Positions 18,338 through 27,439 of a DNA stretch of 45,269 nucleotides are shown here, piece by piece; the first letter of the stretch is position 1; each line of letters opens with the position of its first letter. The stretch is taken from contig JALAGS010000212.1 of assembly GCA_022712315.1 (NCBI GenBank), positions 1 through 45,269 of the forward strand, in the 5' to 3' direction. This stretch comes from Sphingobacterium sp. (GTDB lineage: Bacteria > Bacteroidota > Bacteroidia > Sphingobacteriales > Sphingobacteriaceae). The position numbers and the translations under genes were made by a program. The notes below the pieces were generated by a model. It saw nothing but the letters and a program-made list of their open reading frames with translations, was not told where the DNA came from and did no database searches.

Positions 18338-18429
18338 GTGTAAAAATATTAGCAAAATAGCCCCACTGATCGATAGGAAATTTGTACTTTTATACCCTAT
18401 TCTCAGGTTTTAAAATTTAAGGAGTTAAT

Positions 18430-20709
18430 TTGGATTATTTAGCGGGTTTAAACCCTTCACAACGAGGAGCCGTAGAGCAAACAGAAGGTCCTGTGATGAT
18501 TGTTGCGGGAGCTGGTTCAGGAAAAACACGGGTAATTACCTATCGTGTAGCACACTTGATTCAAAAAGGTGTTGATCCATTCAATATCTTGGTATTGACA
18601 TTTACCAATAAAGCAGCCAAAGAGATGCGTGCACGTATCGTTTCTGTTGTTGGGAGCGAAGCGAAAAATATTTGGATGGGAACATTCCACTCCGTATTTG
18701 CAAAAATACTCCGTGTTGAAGCTGAATTGATCGGTTATCCCAGAAACTTTACGATCTACGATACCGACGATACCAAAAGTTTATTGCGAGCCATCTTAAA
18801 GGAGATGAATCTGGATGATAAGCTGTATAATGTCAATCACGTGTACGGACGGATTTCACAAGCAAAAAACAACCTGATCTCACCCCAGGAGTATAATAAA
18901 AATGAAGCCATATTGGCCGAAGATATTTCCAATGGTCGTGGTCAATTAGGGCAGATTTATATGACCTATGCGCAGCGATGCTATCGTGCAGGAGCAATGG
19001 ATTTCGATGATTTACTATTTAAGACCAATGTCTTGTTGAATAAACATCCCGAAGTCCTGCATAAATACCAGCATCAGTTTCGCTATTTGATGGTGGATGA
19101 GTATCAGGATACGAACTTTTCGCAGTACCTGATTGTAAAACGTCTTGCGGCAGTAAATGAAAATATCTGTGTCGTAGGGGACGACGCACAGTCTATCTAT
19201 GCATTTCGCGGGGCAAACATCCAGAATATCCTGAATTTTCAAAAGGATTATCCAGATGTCAAGATCTTTAAATTGGAGCAGAATTATCGGTCAACCAAGA
19301 TGATTGTGAATGCCGCTAATTCGGTTATTGCCAATAACCAGAACCAATTGGAAAAAAATGTGTTCTCGGATAACGAAGAAGGTGAGAAGATCAAGGTTTC
19401 ACGTGCTTTTTCAGATAACGAGGAAGGAAAGATCGTGGCAGATCTGATCATCGAGGAGAAATCGTTAAAGGGACTTAATTATAAAGATTTTGCCATTCTT
19501 TATCGTACCAACGCGCAATCCCGGGCAATGGAGGAAGCGTTACGTAAAATCAATATCCCTTATAAAATTTATGGCGGTACTTCTTTCTATCAGCGGAAAG
19601 AAATCAAAGACTTGATCGCGTATTTCAGACTTACATTCAACCCTAATGATGAGGAGGCTTTAAAACGCGTGATCAATTATCCTCGCAGGGGTATCGGGGA
19701 TACGACAATAGAAAAGATTATGATTGCTGCGGATCAGAATCAATACCGTATCTGGGATGTTGTTGCAAATGCTGCTCATTTTCTCGACGGGCGCAGTGCA
19801 ACTTCTGTGGGCGGTTTTGCGCAAATGATACAGAGTTTTCAAGCCTTGGCCAAAAATAATAACGCTTTTGATACGGCGATGCATATTGCCCAACACTGCG
19901 GTATTCTAAAAGAATTATACGAAGATAAATCAGTAGAAGGACTGGCGCGTTACGAAAATATCCAGGAGCTCCTCAATGGTATCAAGGAATTTTCTGAGCG
20001 CGAGGATATCGAAGAACGTGGACTAGATGTCTATATGCAGGATATCGCTCTATTGACAAACGACGATAACGATAAAGATCCCAATGCGGATACGGTATCC
20101 TTAATGACAATCCACTCTTCCAAAGGATTGGAATTTCCGATTGTTTTCATTGTGGGCTTAGAAGAAAACCTATTTCCGTCGCAGTTGTCGTTGAATTCCA
20201 GGTCGGAATTGGAAGAAGAACGGAGACTTTTTTACGTCGCTGTTACCAGAGCTGAAAAAAAATTACTACTTTCGTATGCTACTTCGCGATATCGTTGGGG
20301 AACGCTGAATAACTGTGAACCCAGTCGCTTCTTGGATGAATTGAATCCGGCATGTCTTGCACTGGATTTTAAACCACGACAAACTTCCGCCTCAGCCGGC
20401 AGTTTTCAAGGCGAACGAATTGCATGGCAACAAAAGGACAGTGATGATACGTTTTCTAAACCTAAGCCTAAGCCGATGGTGAAGACGACCTCCATACTGC
20501 CGAAAGCCCACAAACCTACTGCGGGTTTTGCTCCTTCAGATACATCAAATCTTCAAGTCGGCATGGAAGTTGAACATGAACGGTTTGGATTTGGGAAAGT
20601 TGTTAATCTCGAAGGAAACAAAGGAGATATAAAAGCAACTATTTTCTTTAAAGAGTTGGGACAGAAACAATTGTTGCTTAAATTTGCAAAACTTAGAATA
20701 ATTCAATAA
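18430..20709 (+). CDS. pcrA: UvrD/PcrA-type DNA helicase
   Basis: A 759-residue superfamily 1A 3'-to-5' helicase for repair and for removing stalled polymerases or recombinase. Motifs in order: LNPSQRGAV (Q motif), AGAGSGKTRV near residue 27 (Walker A), LTFTNKAAKEM near 56, VDEYQDTN near 221 (Walker B), GDDAQSIYAFRG near 250, LEQNYRST near 283, TIHSSKGLEFPIVFIVG near 560 and VAVTRAEKKL near 606. The last 50 residues (VGMEVEHERFGFGKVVN) match the PcrA/UvrD C-terminal Tudor-like domain. It begins with TTG. pcrA and uvrD cannot be separated on sequence alone. Confidence 0.93.
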   Translation: MDYLAGLNPSQRGAVEQTEGPVMIVAGAGSGKTRVITYRVAHLIQKGVDPFNILVLTFTNKAAKEMRARIVSVVGSEAKNIWMGTFHSVFAKILRVEAELIGYPRNFTIYDTDDTKSLLRAILKEMNLDDKLYNVNHVYGRISQAKNNLISPQEYNKNEAILAEDISNGRGQLGQIYMTYAQRCYRAGAMDFDDLLFKTNVLLNKHPEVLHKYQHQFRYLMVDEYQDTNFSQYLIVKRLAAVNENICVVGDDAQSIYAFRGANIQNILNFQKDYPDVKIFKLEQNYRSTKMIVNAANSVIANNQNQLEKNVFSDNEEGEKIKVSRAFSDNEEGKIVADLIIEEKSLKGLNYKDFAILYRTNAQSRAMEEALRKINIPYKIYGGTSFYQRKEIKDLIAYFRLTFNPNDEEALKRVINYPRRGIGDTTIEKIMIAADQNQYRIWDVVANAAHFLDGRSATSVGGFAQMIQSFQALAKNNNAFDTAMHIAQHCGILKELYEDKSVEGLARYENIQELLNGIKEFSEREDIEERGLDVYMQDIALLTNDDNDKDPNADTVSLMTIHSSKGLEFPIVFIVGLEENLFPSQLSLNSRSELEEERRLFYVAVTRAEKKLLLSYATSRYRWGTLNNCEPSRFLDELNPACLALDFKPRQTSASAGSFQGERIAWQQKDSDDTFSKPKPKPMVKTTSILPKAHKPTAGFAPSDTSNLQVGMEVEHERFGFGKVVNLEGNKGDIKATIFFKELGQKQLLLKFAKLRIIQ

Positions 20710-20762
20710 TAAAATACCAAAACGGCATCTTGATCGTTTAATTAGGTACTTATATTAGCTAT

Positions 20763-21584
20763 ATGAACTTTGACTACAACAGCACTAGACCAAAATTGAT
20801 CCTTGCAGAATATGGTCGCAATGTGCAAAATATGGTAGATTACATCTGTACTTTGCCCACAAAGGAAGAAAGAAATAAACACGCGCAGATTGTAATCGAT
20901 ATGATGGGGGTTTTAAATCCGCATTTGAGAGATGTATCTGATTTCAAACATAAACTGTGGGATCACCTACAGATTATCTCTGATTTTAAATTGGATATTG
21001 ACTCGCCTTATCCGATTGCTACTGCAAAGAGTGTGAAACACGAAGTTGAGCATTTGGGCTATCCACAGCACTCGATTAGATTCAAACACTATGGTTTTAC
21101 CGTAGAGAAAATGATTGAGAAAGCTTTATTAGCTACTGACGAAGCCAAAAGAGAACAGATGGTGATCGGGATCGCTAATTTTATGAAAATGGCTTACCTC
21201 ACCTGGAATAAAGACTCGGTTTCTGACGAGCTGATCATTCAGGATCTAAAAGAATTATCAGGTTATCAATTGACCTTACCGGAAGGTACTGTATTAACAA
21301 AACTTGACTTTAAAACACCGCCTCCGGGAAATCGTGTTAAAGGTCCAGCTAATAGTAATTCGGGCGGAAATAATAACAATAACAATAATAATTCTTCGGG
21401 CCACCAATCGAAAGGTGGAGGCAAGCCGCGCATGACAAACAATAATAATAATGCGAAGCGCAATAACTACGGTAGTAACAACAATAATTACGGCGGTAGT
21501 AGCAACAATAATAATTACGGAAGTAATAATAACAATAACAGGAATAGAAAGCCTCAAGGAAATTATAATAATAAAAGAGGCTAG
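20763..21584 (+). CDS. DUF4290 protein with asparagine-rich tail
   Basis: A 273-residue protein whose first 180 residues match my recollection of the Bacteroidota family DUF4290 (RPKLILAEYGRNVQNMVDYI near the start). Its function is unknown to me. The last 80 residues are low complexity, mostly Asn with Gly, Ser and Lys, and include an NNYGSNNNNYGG-like pattern; this part is likely disordered and sticky or RNA-binding, but that is a guess. It lies 53 bases after pcrA and before murA. Confidence 0.8.
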   Translation: MNFDYNSTRPKLILAEYGRNVQNMVDYICTLPTKEERNKHAQIVIDMMGVLNPHLRDVSDFKHKLWDHLQIISDFKLDIDSPYPIATAKSVKHEVEHLGYPQHSIRFKHYGFTVEKMIEKALLATDEAKREQMVIGIANFMKMAYLTWNKDSVSDELIIQDLKELSGYQLTLPEGTVLTKLDFKTPPPGNRVKGPANSNSGGNNNNNNNNSSGHQSKGGGKPRMTNNNNNAKRNNYGSNNNNYGGSSNNNNYGSNNNNNRNRKPQGNYNNKRG

Positions 21585-21610
21585 TTCTTTAAAATTTTGT
21601 TTAAAGGAGC

Positions 21611-21660
21611 AGGCAATTGCGAAGTGATTAACAGATTTCTTTACAATTGCCTTCTTTTTT
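21611..21660 (+). terminator. Terminator after the DUF4290 gene
   Basis: AGGCAATTG (21611-21619) pairs with CAATTGCCT (21644-21652), followed by TCTTTTTT. The loop is long, about 24 bases. It would separate murA from the upstream genes. Confidence 0.75.
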
Positions 21661-21678
21661 ATTTAACCTCGCTGTTTT

Positions 21679-21815
21679 AAGGAGCAACAAGCTTCTTCGG
21701 TCCTGCTCCTTTGAAAACCTCAGGTTTAAGGCAGCTTATCAGTCTTTCGGAGTTGCCTGCAGGAGTTGTACCGGAGGCAGCAGCTATAAGAGTAAGGTTA
21801 CTATACTAAGAAGAT
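21679..21815 (+). promoter_or_regulatory. Structured leader before murA
   Basis: Between the DUF4290 terminator and murA lie several consecutive inverted repeats: AAGGAGCA (21679-21686) with TGCTCCTT (21704-21711), then AAACC/GGTTT, then AGGCA/TGCCT and an alternative TGCCT/AGGCA that reuses the same bases. A 65-codon frame overlaps it but has no recognisable motif. It may be a structured 5' leader or small RNA; no known riboswitch is recognised. Confidence 0.4.
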
Positions 21816-21830
21816 ATCACTTATATATAA

Positions 21831-23156
21831 ATGAACGCATTTGAAATAATCGGTGGAAAACCGTTAAAGGGAGAGATTATTCCTCAAGGAGCAAAAAATG
21901 AGGCCTTACAGATCCTTTCTGCAGTTTTACTGACAGAGGAGCCCATGACCATCAGTAATATCCCGGATATTAAGGATGTCAATAAGCTGATCGATCTATT
22001 GGGGGCATTAGGTGTTAAAATTAATCGCATAGATAAAGACACATACGTTTTCGAAGCTAAAGATATAAACATAGACTATTTCCAGTCACCTGAGTTCAAA
22101 GAAAAAGGCGGCGGCTTACGTGGTTCTATCATGATTGTCGGACCTTTGTTGGCTCGATTCGGAAAGGCTGCCATTCCTAAGCCAGGTGGCGATAAAATTG
22201 GACGTAGACGTTTGGATACGCATTTTTTAGGCTTTGAAAAATTGGGGGCCAAGTTTGTATACGATGCGACTACCCATTTTTTTAATGTTGATGCAACAGA
22301 GCTAAAGGGAAGCTACATTCTTTTGGATGAAGCTTCTGTGACGGGTACTGCCAATATCGTGATGGCAGCTGTATTGGCCAAAGGTACAACGACAATCTAC
22401 AATGCGGCATGTGAACCTTACTTGCAGCAACTTTGTAAGATGTTGAATCGCATGGGTGCTAAAATATCGGGTATAGGATCTAATTTGTTGACTATCGAAG
22501 GCGTGGAACGTCTGGGTGGAACATCACATCGTATGTTGCCTGATATGATTGAGATCGGTTCGTTCATCGGACTGGCAGCAATGACAGGTTCAGAAATTAC
22601 CATTAAAGACGTCTGTTTCGAAGAACTAGGCGTTATCCCATCGGTATTTTCCCGTTTGGGTATCAAGTTTGAATTACGTGGCGACGATATTTTTATTCCA
22701 GCACAGGAATCGTATGAAATTGATACATTTATCGATGGATCTATTCTGACTATTTCGGATGCTCCATGGCCGGGTTTTACACCGGATCTATTGAGTATCG
22801 TGCTTGTTGTTGCAACCCAAGCGAAAGGAAATGTATTGATCCATCAAAAAATGTTTGAAAGCCGTTTGTTCTTTGTGGATAAATTGATTGATATGGGAGC
22901 TCAGATTATCCTGTGTGACCCACACCGTGCAACAGTTATCGGATTGAATAAATCACACCACCTAAGAGGTATTGAGATGACATCCCCTGATATCCGTGCC
23001 GGAGTTTCTTTATTGATCGCTGCATTATCTGCCAAGGGTAAATCCGTTATCCATAATATCGAACAAATTGAACGTGGTTATCAGGATATCGAAGAACGCT
23101 TACGCAAATTAGGGGCAGATATTAAACGTATTGATGCCGAACCAAAAGGACATTAA
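21831..23156 (+). CDS. murA: UDP-GlcNAc enolpyruvyl transferase MurA, Asp-type active site
   Basis: A 441-residue cytoplasmic enzyme that adds enolpyruvate to UDP-N-acetylglucosamine, the first committed step of peptidoglycan synthesis. It starts NAFEIIGGKPLKGEI with the conserved GAKNEAL substrate motif near residue 20. The active-site loop reads PKPGGDKIGRRRLDTHF, so residue 121 is Asp where E. coli has the fosfomycin-reactive Cys115. RGSIMIVGPLLARFGKA near 97 and the C-terminal MTSPDIRAGVSLLIAAL are normal. A terminator follows. Confidence 0.96.
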   Translation: MNAFEIIGGKPLKGEIIPQGAKNEALQILSAVLLTEEPMTISNIPDIKDVNKLIDLLGALGVKINRIDKDTYVFEAKDINIDYFQSPEFKEKGGGLRGSIMIVGPLLARFGKAAIPKPGGDKIGRRRLDTHFLGFEKLGAKFVYDATTHFFNVDATELKGSYILLDEASVTGTANIVMAAVLAKGTTTIYNAACEPYLQQLCKMLNRMGAKISGIGSNLLTIEGVERLGGTSHRMLPDMIEIGSFIGLAAMTGSEITIKDVCFEELGVIPSVFSRLGIKFELRGDDIFIPAQESYEIDTFIDGSILTISDAPWPGFTPDLLSIVLVVATQAKGNVLIHQKMFESRLFFVDKLIDMGAQIILCDPHRATVIGLNKSHHLRGIEMTSPDIRAGVSLLIAALSAKGKSVIHNIEQIERGYQDIEERLRKLGADIKRIDAEPKGH

Positions 23157-23190
23157 CTGAAGTCAAAAGCGAAAGTCCTAACTACAGCTT

Positions 23191-23224
23191 AAAAAGCCCC
23201 GGATATAAATTTTGGGGCTTTTTT
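23191..23224 (+). terminator. murA terminator
   Basis: AAAAAGCCCC pairs with GGGGCTTTTTT around an AT-rich loop, about 35 bases after the murA stop. Confidence 0.9.
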
Positions 23225-23270
23225 AGTAAATCGTGAAAATGAAGAAGTCAATTTAGCGCTGAATTATACA

Positions 23271-23315
23271 GAAGGTTTTTTCTGGCCAATAATAGGAGAC
23301 ACTTTCAGAAAAAAA
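23271..23315. repeat. Dispersed hairpin repeat, copy 2
   Basis: GAAGGTTTTTTCTGGCCAAT, then variable bases and CTTTCAGAAAAAAA, matching the copy at 16014-16060 at both ends. Nine bases at the left (TTTTTTCTG) pair with CAGAAAAAA at the right. Confidence 0.6.
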
Positions 23316-23350
23316 ATGAGCTGATAATTTTATTTATCAGCTCATTTTTT
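23308..23350 (-). terminator. Terminator of the DUF5606 gene
   Basis: AAAATGAGCTGATA pairs with TATCAGCTCATTTT around a short AT loop, about 20 bases after the gene's stop, with T on the minus strand. Confidence 0.85.
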
Positions 23351-23368
23351 ATTGTGGACATGTCAATG

Positions 23369-23773
23369 TTACATTAACGGAGCCGGTGCTTCTTCTTCAA
23401 ATAAAGGAAATTCTTTAATAATGTTATACCAAGTAATAACCTTTTTAATATCCGAGGAATAAACACGTGACTCATCGTGGCCAGGAGCTACCTCACGGAA
23501 GAAATCTCTTAGCGTAGCGCCATCAGATTTTGTGTCAGGTAAAGCAATACCTTTCTCTTTGATTGTCTCAAAAATATTCAACAAACGAATTTCTTCTTCT
23601 TCACCATAAATGGTGATATCTTCCAAAGTCGCCATTTTTGTAGAAGACAAACTTACTACAGTTTTAATTTTTGCCTGATCAAGAGTTTCTAAAATAAAAC
23701 CACCTTTATTTTGTCCAACCAATTTGAACAATCCTGGTTTACCAGTTACGGATACTAATGCTCTTAAATTCAT
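23369..23773 (-). CDS. DUF5606-type Bacteroidota protein
   Basis: A 134-residue soluble protein starting MNLRALVSVTGKPGLFKLVG, which I recognise as the conserved Bacteroidota family DUF5606; its function is unknown. The first 60 residues look like an SH3-like or beta domain (GKPGLFKLVGQNKGGFILE) and the rest is helical, ending in an acidic Pro-rich tail. It lies 26 bases after the cyclophilin gene, so the two are probably co-transcribed. Confidence 0.75.
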   Translation of the reverse strand: MNLRALVSVTGKPGLFKLVGQNKGGFILETLDQAKIKTVVSLSSTKMATLEDITIYGEEEEIRLLNIFETIKEKGIALPDTKSDGATLRDFFREVAPGHDESRVYSSDIKKVITWYNIIKEFPLFEEEAPAPLM

Positions 23774-23799
23774 TTTAATTATATTTAAATCTCCAAGAA

Positions 23800-24258
23800 T
23801 TAATCTTCGATAACTTCAATTGATAAAATACGGTCGCCTTGTCTGATATCGTCAACGATATCTACGTTTTCGATTACTTTTCCAAAACATGTATGGTTAC
23901 GATCAAGGTGAGCTGTATTGTTGCGGCTATGACAGATAAAAAATTGCGAACCACCAGTATTACGGCCTGCATGAGCCATAGACAATACACCTCTATCGTG
24001 GTATTGGTTTTCACCTGTTAATTCACAGTCAATTTTGTAACCAGGGCCACCAGTTCCAGGGATTCCAGCAGCACCTTCACGCGAATTTGGACATCCACCT
24101 TGGATAACAAAATCAGGGATCACACGGTGAAATGCGAGTCCATCATAATATCCTGACTTAGCAAGTTTGATAAAGTTAGCTACTGTATTTGGAGCATCAG
24201 CTGTGTAGAACTCCACAGTCATGTCGCCTTTTTCTGTTTTAATAATCGCTTTACTCAT
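23800..24258 (-). CDS. Peptidyl-prolyl cis-trans isomerase, cyclophilin type
   Basis: A 152-residue single-domain cyclophilin that speeds proline isomerisation in folding. The catalytic Arg sits in FHRVIPDFVIQGG near residue 44. TGGSQFFICH near 107 and HLDRNHTCFGKVIENVDIVD near 120 are the remaining signature segments. No signal peptide, so cytoplasmic. I start at the ATG at 24258, since the longer frame begins with TTG only two codons earlier. A candidate -7 element is just upstream. Confidence 0.93.
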   Translation of the reverse strand: MSKAIIKTEKGDMTVEFYTADAPNTVANFIKLAKSGYYDGLAFHRVIPDFVIQGGCPNSREGAAGIPGTGGPGYKIDCELTGENQYHDRGVLSMAHAGRNTGGSQFFICHSRNNTAHLDRNHTCFGKVIENVDIVDDIRQGDRILSIEVIED

Positions 24259-24280
24259 ATTCAAAAATTTTTATGAAATA

Positions 24281-24288
24281 CAAAGATA
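24281..24288 (-). promoter_or_regulatory. Candidate cyclophilin promoter -7 element
   Basis: The coding strand reads TATCTTTG, a full TAnnTTTG match, giving a leader of roughly 16 bases. No TTG at the usual distance. Confidence 0.45.
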
Positions 24289-24425
24289 ACGTTTCAGAGT
24301 GAAATGTGAAGTAAAACCCGAATACCAATTTTTTTTAATTGATGAATTGAGGATTTATCTGGACCACAAATAACCAAAAATATTATGTATATTTATGTAC
24401 GTTAGCCAATTATAAATAACTGCAA

Positions 24426-25124
24426 ATGTCAAATTCGTACAAGTTAGTCATTCGGGAGTGGTCTGAGGCCGATCGTCCTAGGGAGAAGCTATTAAATCAG
24501 GGGCGTAGGGCACTTACCGATGCCGAATTATTGGCTATCTTAATCGGTTCTGGATCTCCCGATGAAAGTGCTGTTGAACTTTGCCGGCGTATATTGGCAG
24601 ATGCCAAGAACAGCCTGCATACACTTTCGATGATGGATGTCAGTGAGCTTAGCGCATATAAAGGGATCGGCGAAGCGAAAGCAATCGCCATTATTGCCGC
24701 ATTGGAGCTGGCTCGCCGCAAAAATGAACTACCCGCAGAAGAACGTAAGCTGGTAAATAGTAGCCGCTTCGTTTATAACCTGATGAAACCCATATTACAG
24801 GATCTGCCTCATGAAGAATTTTGGGCCTTGTATCTGAATACAGGCTATAAAATATTAGACAAGCAACTGATCGGTCGTGGAGGTAATGATTTTACACCTG
24901 TCGATGTCCGGATTATCTTACGCAGTGCGCTTAGCCTAAAGGCGCACGCCATTATATTAGTTCATAACCACCCCTCAGGTACTTTGTACCCGAGCAATGC
25001 TGACAAAATTCTGACGCAAAAAATTGCCGAAGCCTCCAAAATTATGGATATTAGAGTTGCCGATCATTTAATCTTTACCGATAACGGGTATTATAGCTTT
25101 AAAGATGAAGGTATAATCGATTAG
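24426..25124 (+). CDS. radC: RadC-family JAB/MPN-domain protein
   Basis: A 232-residue RadC. The N-terminal part has a helix-hairpin-helix-like segment (LSAYKGIGEAKAIAIIAALELARR, near residue 76). The C-terminal JAB domain has the metal motif HNHPSGTLYPSNAD near 180 (H-x-H-x7-S-x2-D) and an upstream Glu in LPHEEFWALYLN. The name comes from an old repair phenotype; the real function is uncertain. Length is typical. It is followed 17 bases later by a methyltransferase gene. Confidence 0.92.
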   Translation: MSNSYKLVIREWSEADRPREKLLNQGRRALTDAELLAILIGSGSPDESAVELCRRILADAKNSLHTLSMMDVSELSAYKGIGEAKAIAIIAALELARRKNELPAEERKLVNSSRFVYNLMKPILQDLPHEEFWALYLNTGYKILDKQLIGRGGNDFTPVDVRIILRSALSLKAHAIILVHNHPSGTLYPSNADKILTQKIAEASKIMDIRVADHLIFTDNGYYSFKDEGIID

Positions 25125-25141
25125 TTATAGCAATTCTTAAT

Positions 25142-25891
25142 ATGAACAAAAGCAGTATAGAAAGATTCACAGACAGGGTTGTCGATTACGAGAAATTTAG
25201 ACCTAGCTATCCCAAAGAAATCATTCAGGTGCTCAAAGAGCATATTGGACTGAACAAAAAGTGGCTAGTTGCCGATATCGGTAGCGGAACCGGATTATCT
25301 ACACAACTTTTTCTCGAAAATGGAAATGACGTCTTTGCAGTCGAACCCAATCGGGAGATGCGGGAATCTTTGCTGCACCATTTTAAGACCTATAGAAATT
25401 TAATTGCTTTGAATGCGACAGCTGAGGATACATCTATAGAATCTGGATGTGTCGACCTCATTTTTGCCGGGCAATCTTTTCATTGGTTTGACCGTATGGC
25501 CTGTCAAAAAGAATTTGGACGTATCCTGACGGAAAATGGGCATATTGTCTTGGTCTGGAACCAACGCGATCCAGAAGATGCTTTTCAGCAGGAGTACGAA
25601 CACTTTCTACTCAATCATATCCCAAGTTATCAATCTGTCAGCCACAAAAATATCAGTGATGATGATCTCAGGCTTTTTTTTGGATCCCGGCCAATGACAA
25701 AGGTATCTTTGCCCAATCAGCAGATATTAGATCTTCGATCTTTTTTAGGAAGAGTGCGCTCGTCCTCTTATTTTCCAAAAGAGCAAGCTGAAAACAAAAC
25801 GCTCTATGACGATCTCCATACACTCTTCGATAAATACGCGATCTCGGAACGTATTGTATTTAAGTATATGACTGACATCTATATCAGTTAA
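25142..25891 (+). CDS. Class I SAM-dependent methyltransferase
   Basis: A 249-residue Rossmann-fold methyltransferase. The SAM-binding motif I is VADIGSGTGLSTQLFLENG near residue 43, followed by the acidic VEPNREM near 66 and the motif IV region CVDLIFAGQSFHWFDR near 100. The HWF signature resembles small-molecule methyltransferases such as the trans-aconitate group, but the substrate is unknown. Its stop is one base from the stop of the convergent efflux gene, so the two transcripts must overlap. Confidence 0.85.
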   Translation: MNKSSIERFTDRVVDYEKFRPSYPKEIIQVLKEHIGLNKKWLVADIGSGTGLSTQLFLENGNDVFAVEPNREMRESLLHHFKTYRNLIALNATAEDTSIESGCVDLIFAGQSFHWFDRMACQKEFGRILTENGHIVLVWNQRDPEDAFQQEYEHFLLNHIPSYQSVSHKNISDDDLRLFFGSRPMTKVSLPNQQILDLRSFLGRVRSSSYFPKEQAENKTLYDDLHTLFDKYAISERIVFKYMTDIYIS

Positions 25892-25892
25892 A

Positions 25893-27437
25893 CTAAGAGA
25901 TTGGAATTTGTAAGGCTTCTTTTGTCGCATTTTTCCTTTTCCAGTCAAAGACTCTTCTGATTGGTGAAGAATGAAAGGGAAAGATTAAAATTAAAAACGT
26001 CAGAACCACTCCAATAATAAAGAGCCAGGTATAGGCATCACGGACAGAAAGTAGCGCCGCCTGAATCTGAGTAGATTTCATCATGTTTCCTCTTTGTAGA
26101 ACCAAACTATTGGTCCTATCAATAACGCTGGCCAGATCATTGGCATGGTAGACCTGTAAATGATAATACCAGTTAGCAATCATGTTTGCCCAAACTACAG
26201 GTACCAAAAATGAACGTGTAAGAATCAAGAATACCAATCCAGAGAGGTAATATTTGCTTGGGATATTTCCGGCCATATAGACCCCTATCCCAATGTAGGA
26301 AGTGATGACGCCCATTCCTCTTAGTGTCAGAGGAAGATAGAAAAAAATGGCGTTTGTCTGTTGGTCGACAATGCGTGCAAAGAAAAAGCTGGATAATGCA
26401 TAGCAAGCTGCAGAGAATGCGAGAATAAACTTACATTTCTTCGTTATTTTAAAATACACATAAGAAACTATTGCGCCGATAATATAGCCCGGGATAACAT
26501 AGGTGTTTATTTCAGCTGCCTTCAAAGGATTTGTGCCAAGCGTAATTCCTAAAAGAGAGCTATATAGCGAAGTGGAGCTATAGAAAATGCCGAATATAAA
26601 AATTGTTCCAATGGAGATGGGGAGAATTCGTGTCGAAAACGCTTCAAAATTTAACAGCGATTTTCTGATGAGTGCACTTCTGTTGATAAAAAGGACAAAA
26701 AAACAAAGCGATACAATGCCGGTAATCAGAATAAACTTGGAGTGAAACCAATTTTGTGTCAGGCCATATGTACTGAAATAGGCAAAGTTCAATAAAGAAA
26801 TACAAAGTAAAATGCTTCCGAACCAATCATATTGATACAGTGGTACCTTTTTGAAATCAGAAGATTTCAGGAAGATAATGCAGATGAGCAGTGCTGCGGC
26901 CAGTAATATATTTTGAAATAGAAAGACAGTTTCCCAATAGAAGCGTGTGGCAAATAGTGCCGATACATAACTTGCCAAGGCTGGAATGACCATTGTCATC
27001 GGATAATAGACTGCATACAGCTGATAACGTTCCCCACGGGGCATGAGGAATGGGATCATTTCACCAATGATAGCCATGGTGACGATAATCTTGGCACTCC
27101 CGATGAAGAATGTCGCCATACAGATGTTGACACCATTATTGGCATGTTCCAAAACCGTATTGGAAGCAAGAATAATAAAGATGGAAGCAATTAATATAGT
27201 CTTTTTGGAGAATAGCTTCAGTAACCTAAATACCAAAGGTATGGCACATACCATTCCCGCATAATAACAATAAGTCGCCATGCTGAGATCTGCGCTAATA
27301 CCAGCATATCCGCTCATGACATAGCTGTTGATGGAAGAAGGGATCCCATTATTGAAAGATAATAGAATATTGAGTACAAACAAAAAAAACAATTCCCATC
27401 CAGTACTCAACCAATCCCTGAATATACGATCTCTCAT
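25893..27437 (-). CDS. MFS efflux pump, EmrB/DHA2-like
   Basis: A 514-residue major facilitator protein with about 14 membrane helices, the DHA2 drug-efflux layout. The N-terminus is short and cytoplasmic, and the last 25 residues are basic. Motifs are weakly conserved (MPRGERYQLYAVYYPM near residue 130), so it belongs to a divergent branch. It follows the membrane fusion protein gene by two bases; together they would form an EmrAB-like pump across the inner membrane and periplasm. No outer-membrane TolC-type gene lies next to it. Confidence 0.82.
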   Translation of the reverse strand: MRDRIFRDWLSTGWELFFLFVLNILLSFNNGIPSSINSYVMSGYAGISADLSMATYCYYAGMVCAIPLVFRLLKLFSKKTILIASIFIILASNTVLEHANNGVNICMATFFIGSAKIIVTMAIIGEMIPFLMPRGERYQLYAVYYPMTMVIPALASYVSALFATRFYWETVFLFQNILLAAALLICIIFLKSSDFKKVPLYQYDWFGSILLCISLLNFAYFSTYGLTQNWFHSKFILITGIVSLCFFVLFINRSALIRKSLLNFEAFSTRILPISIGTIFIFGIFYSSTSLYSSLLGITLGTNPLKAAEINTYVIPGYIIGAIVSYVYFKITKKCKFILAFSAACYALSSFFFARIVDQQTNAIFFYLPLTLRGMGVITSYIGIGVYMAGNIPSKYYLSGLVFLILTRSFLVPVVWANMIANWYYHLQVYHANDLASVIDRTNSLVLQRGNMMKSTQIQAALLSVRDAYTWLFIIGVVLTFLILIFPFHSSPIRRVFDWKRKNATKEALQIPIS

Positions 27438-27439
27438 AA

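Noticed and set aside
21647..21844. 65-codon plus-strand frame before murA
   Set aside because: It starts inside the DUF4290 terminator stem, has no recognisable motif and overlaps the murA start; better read as a structured leader.
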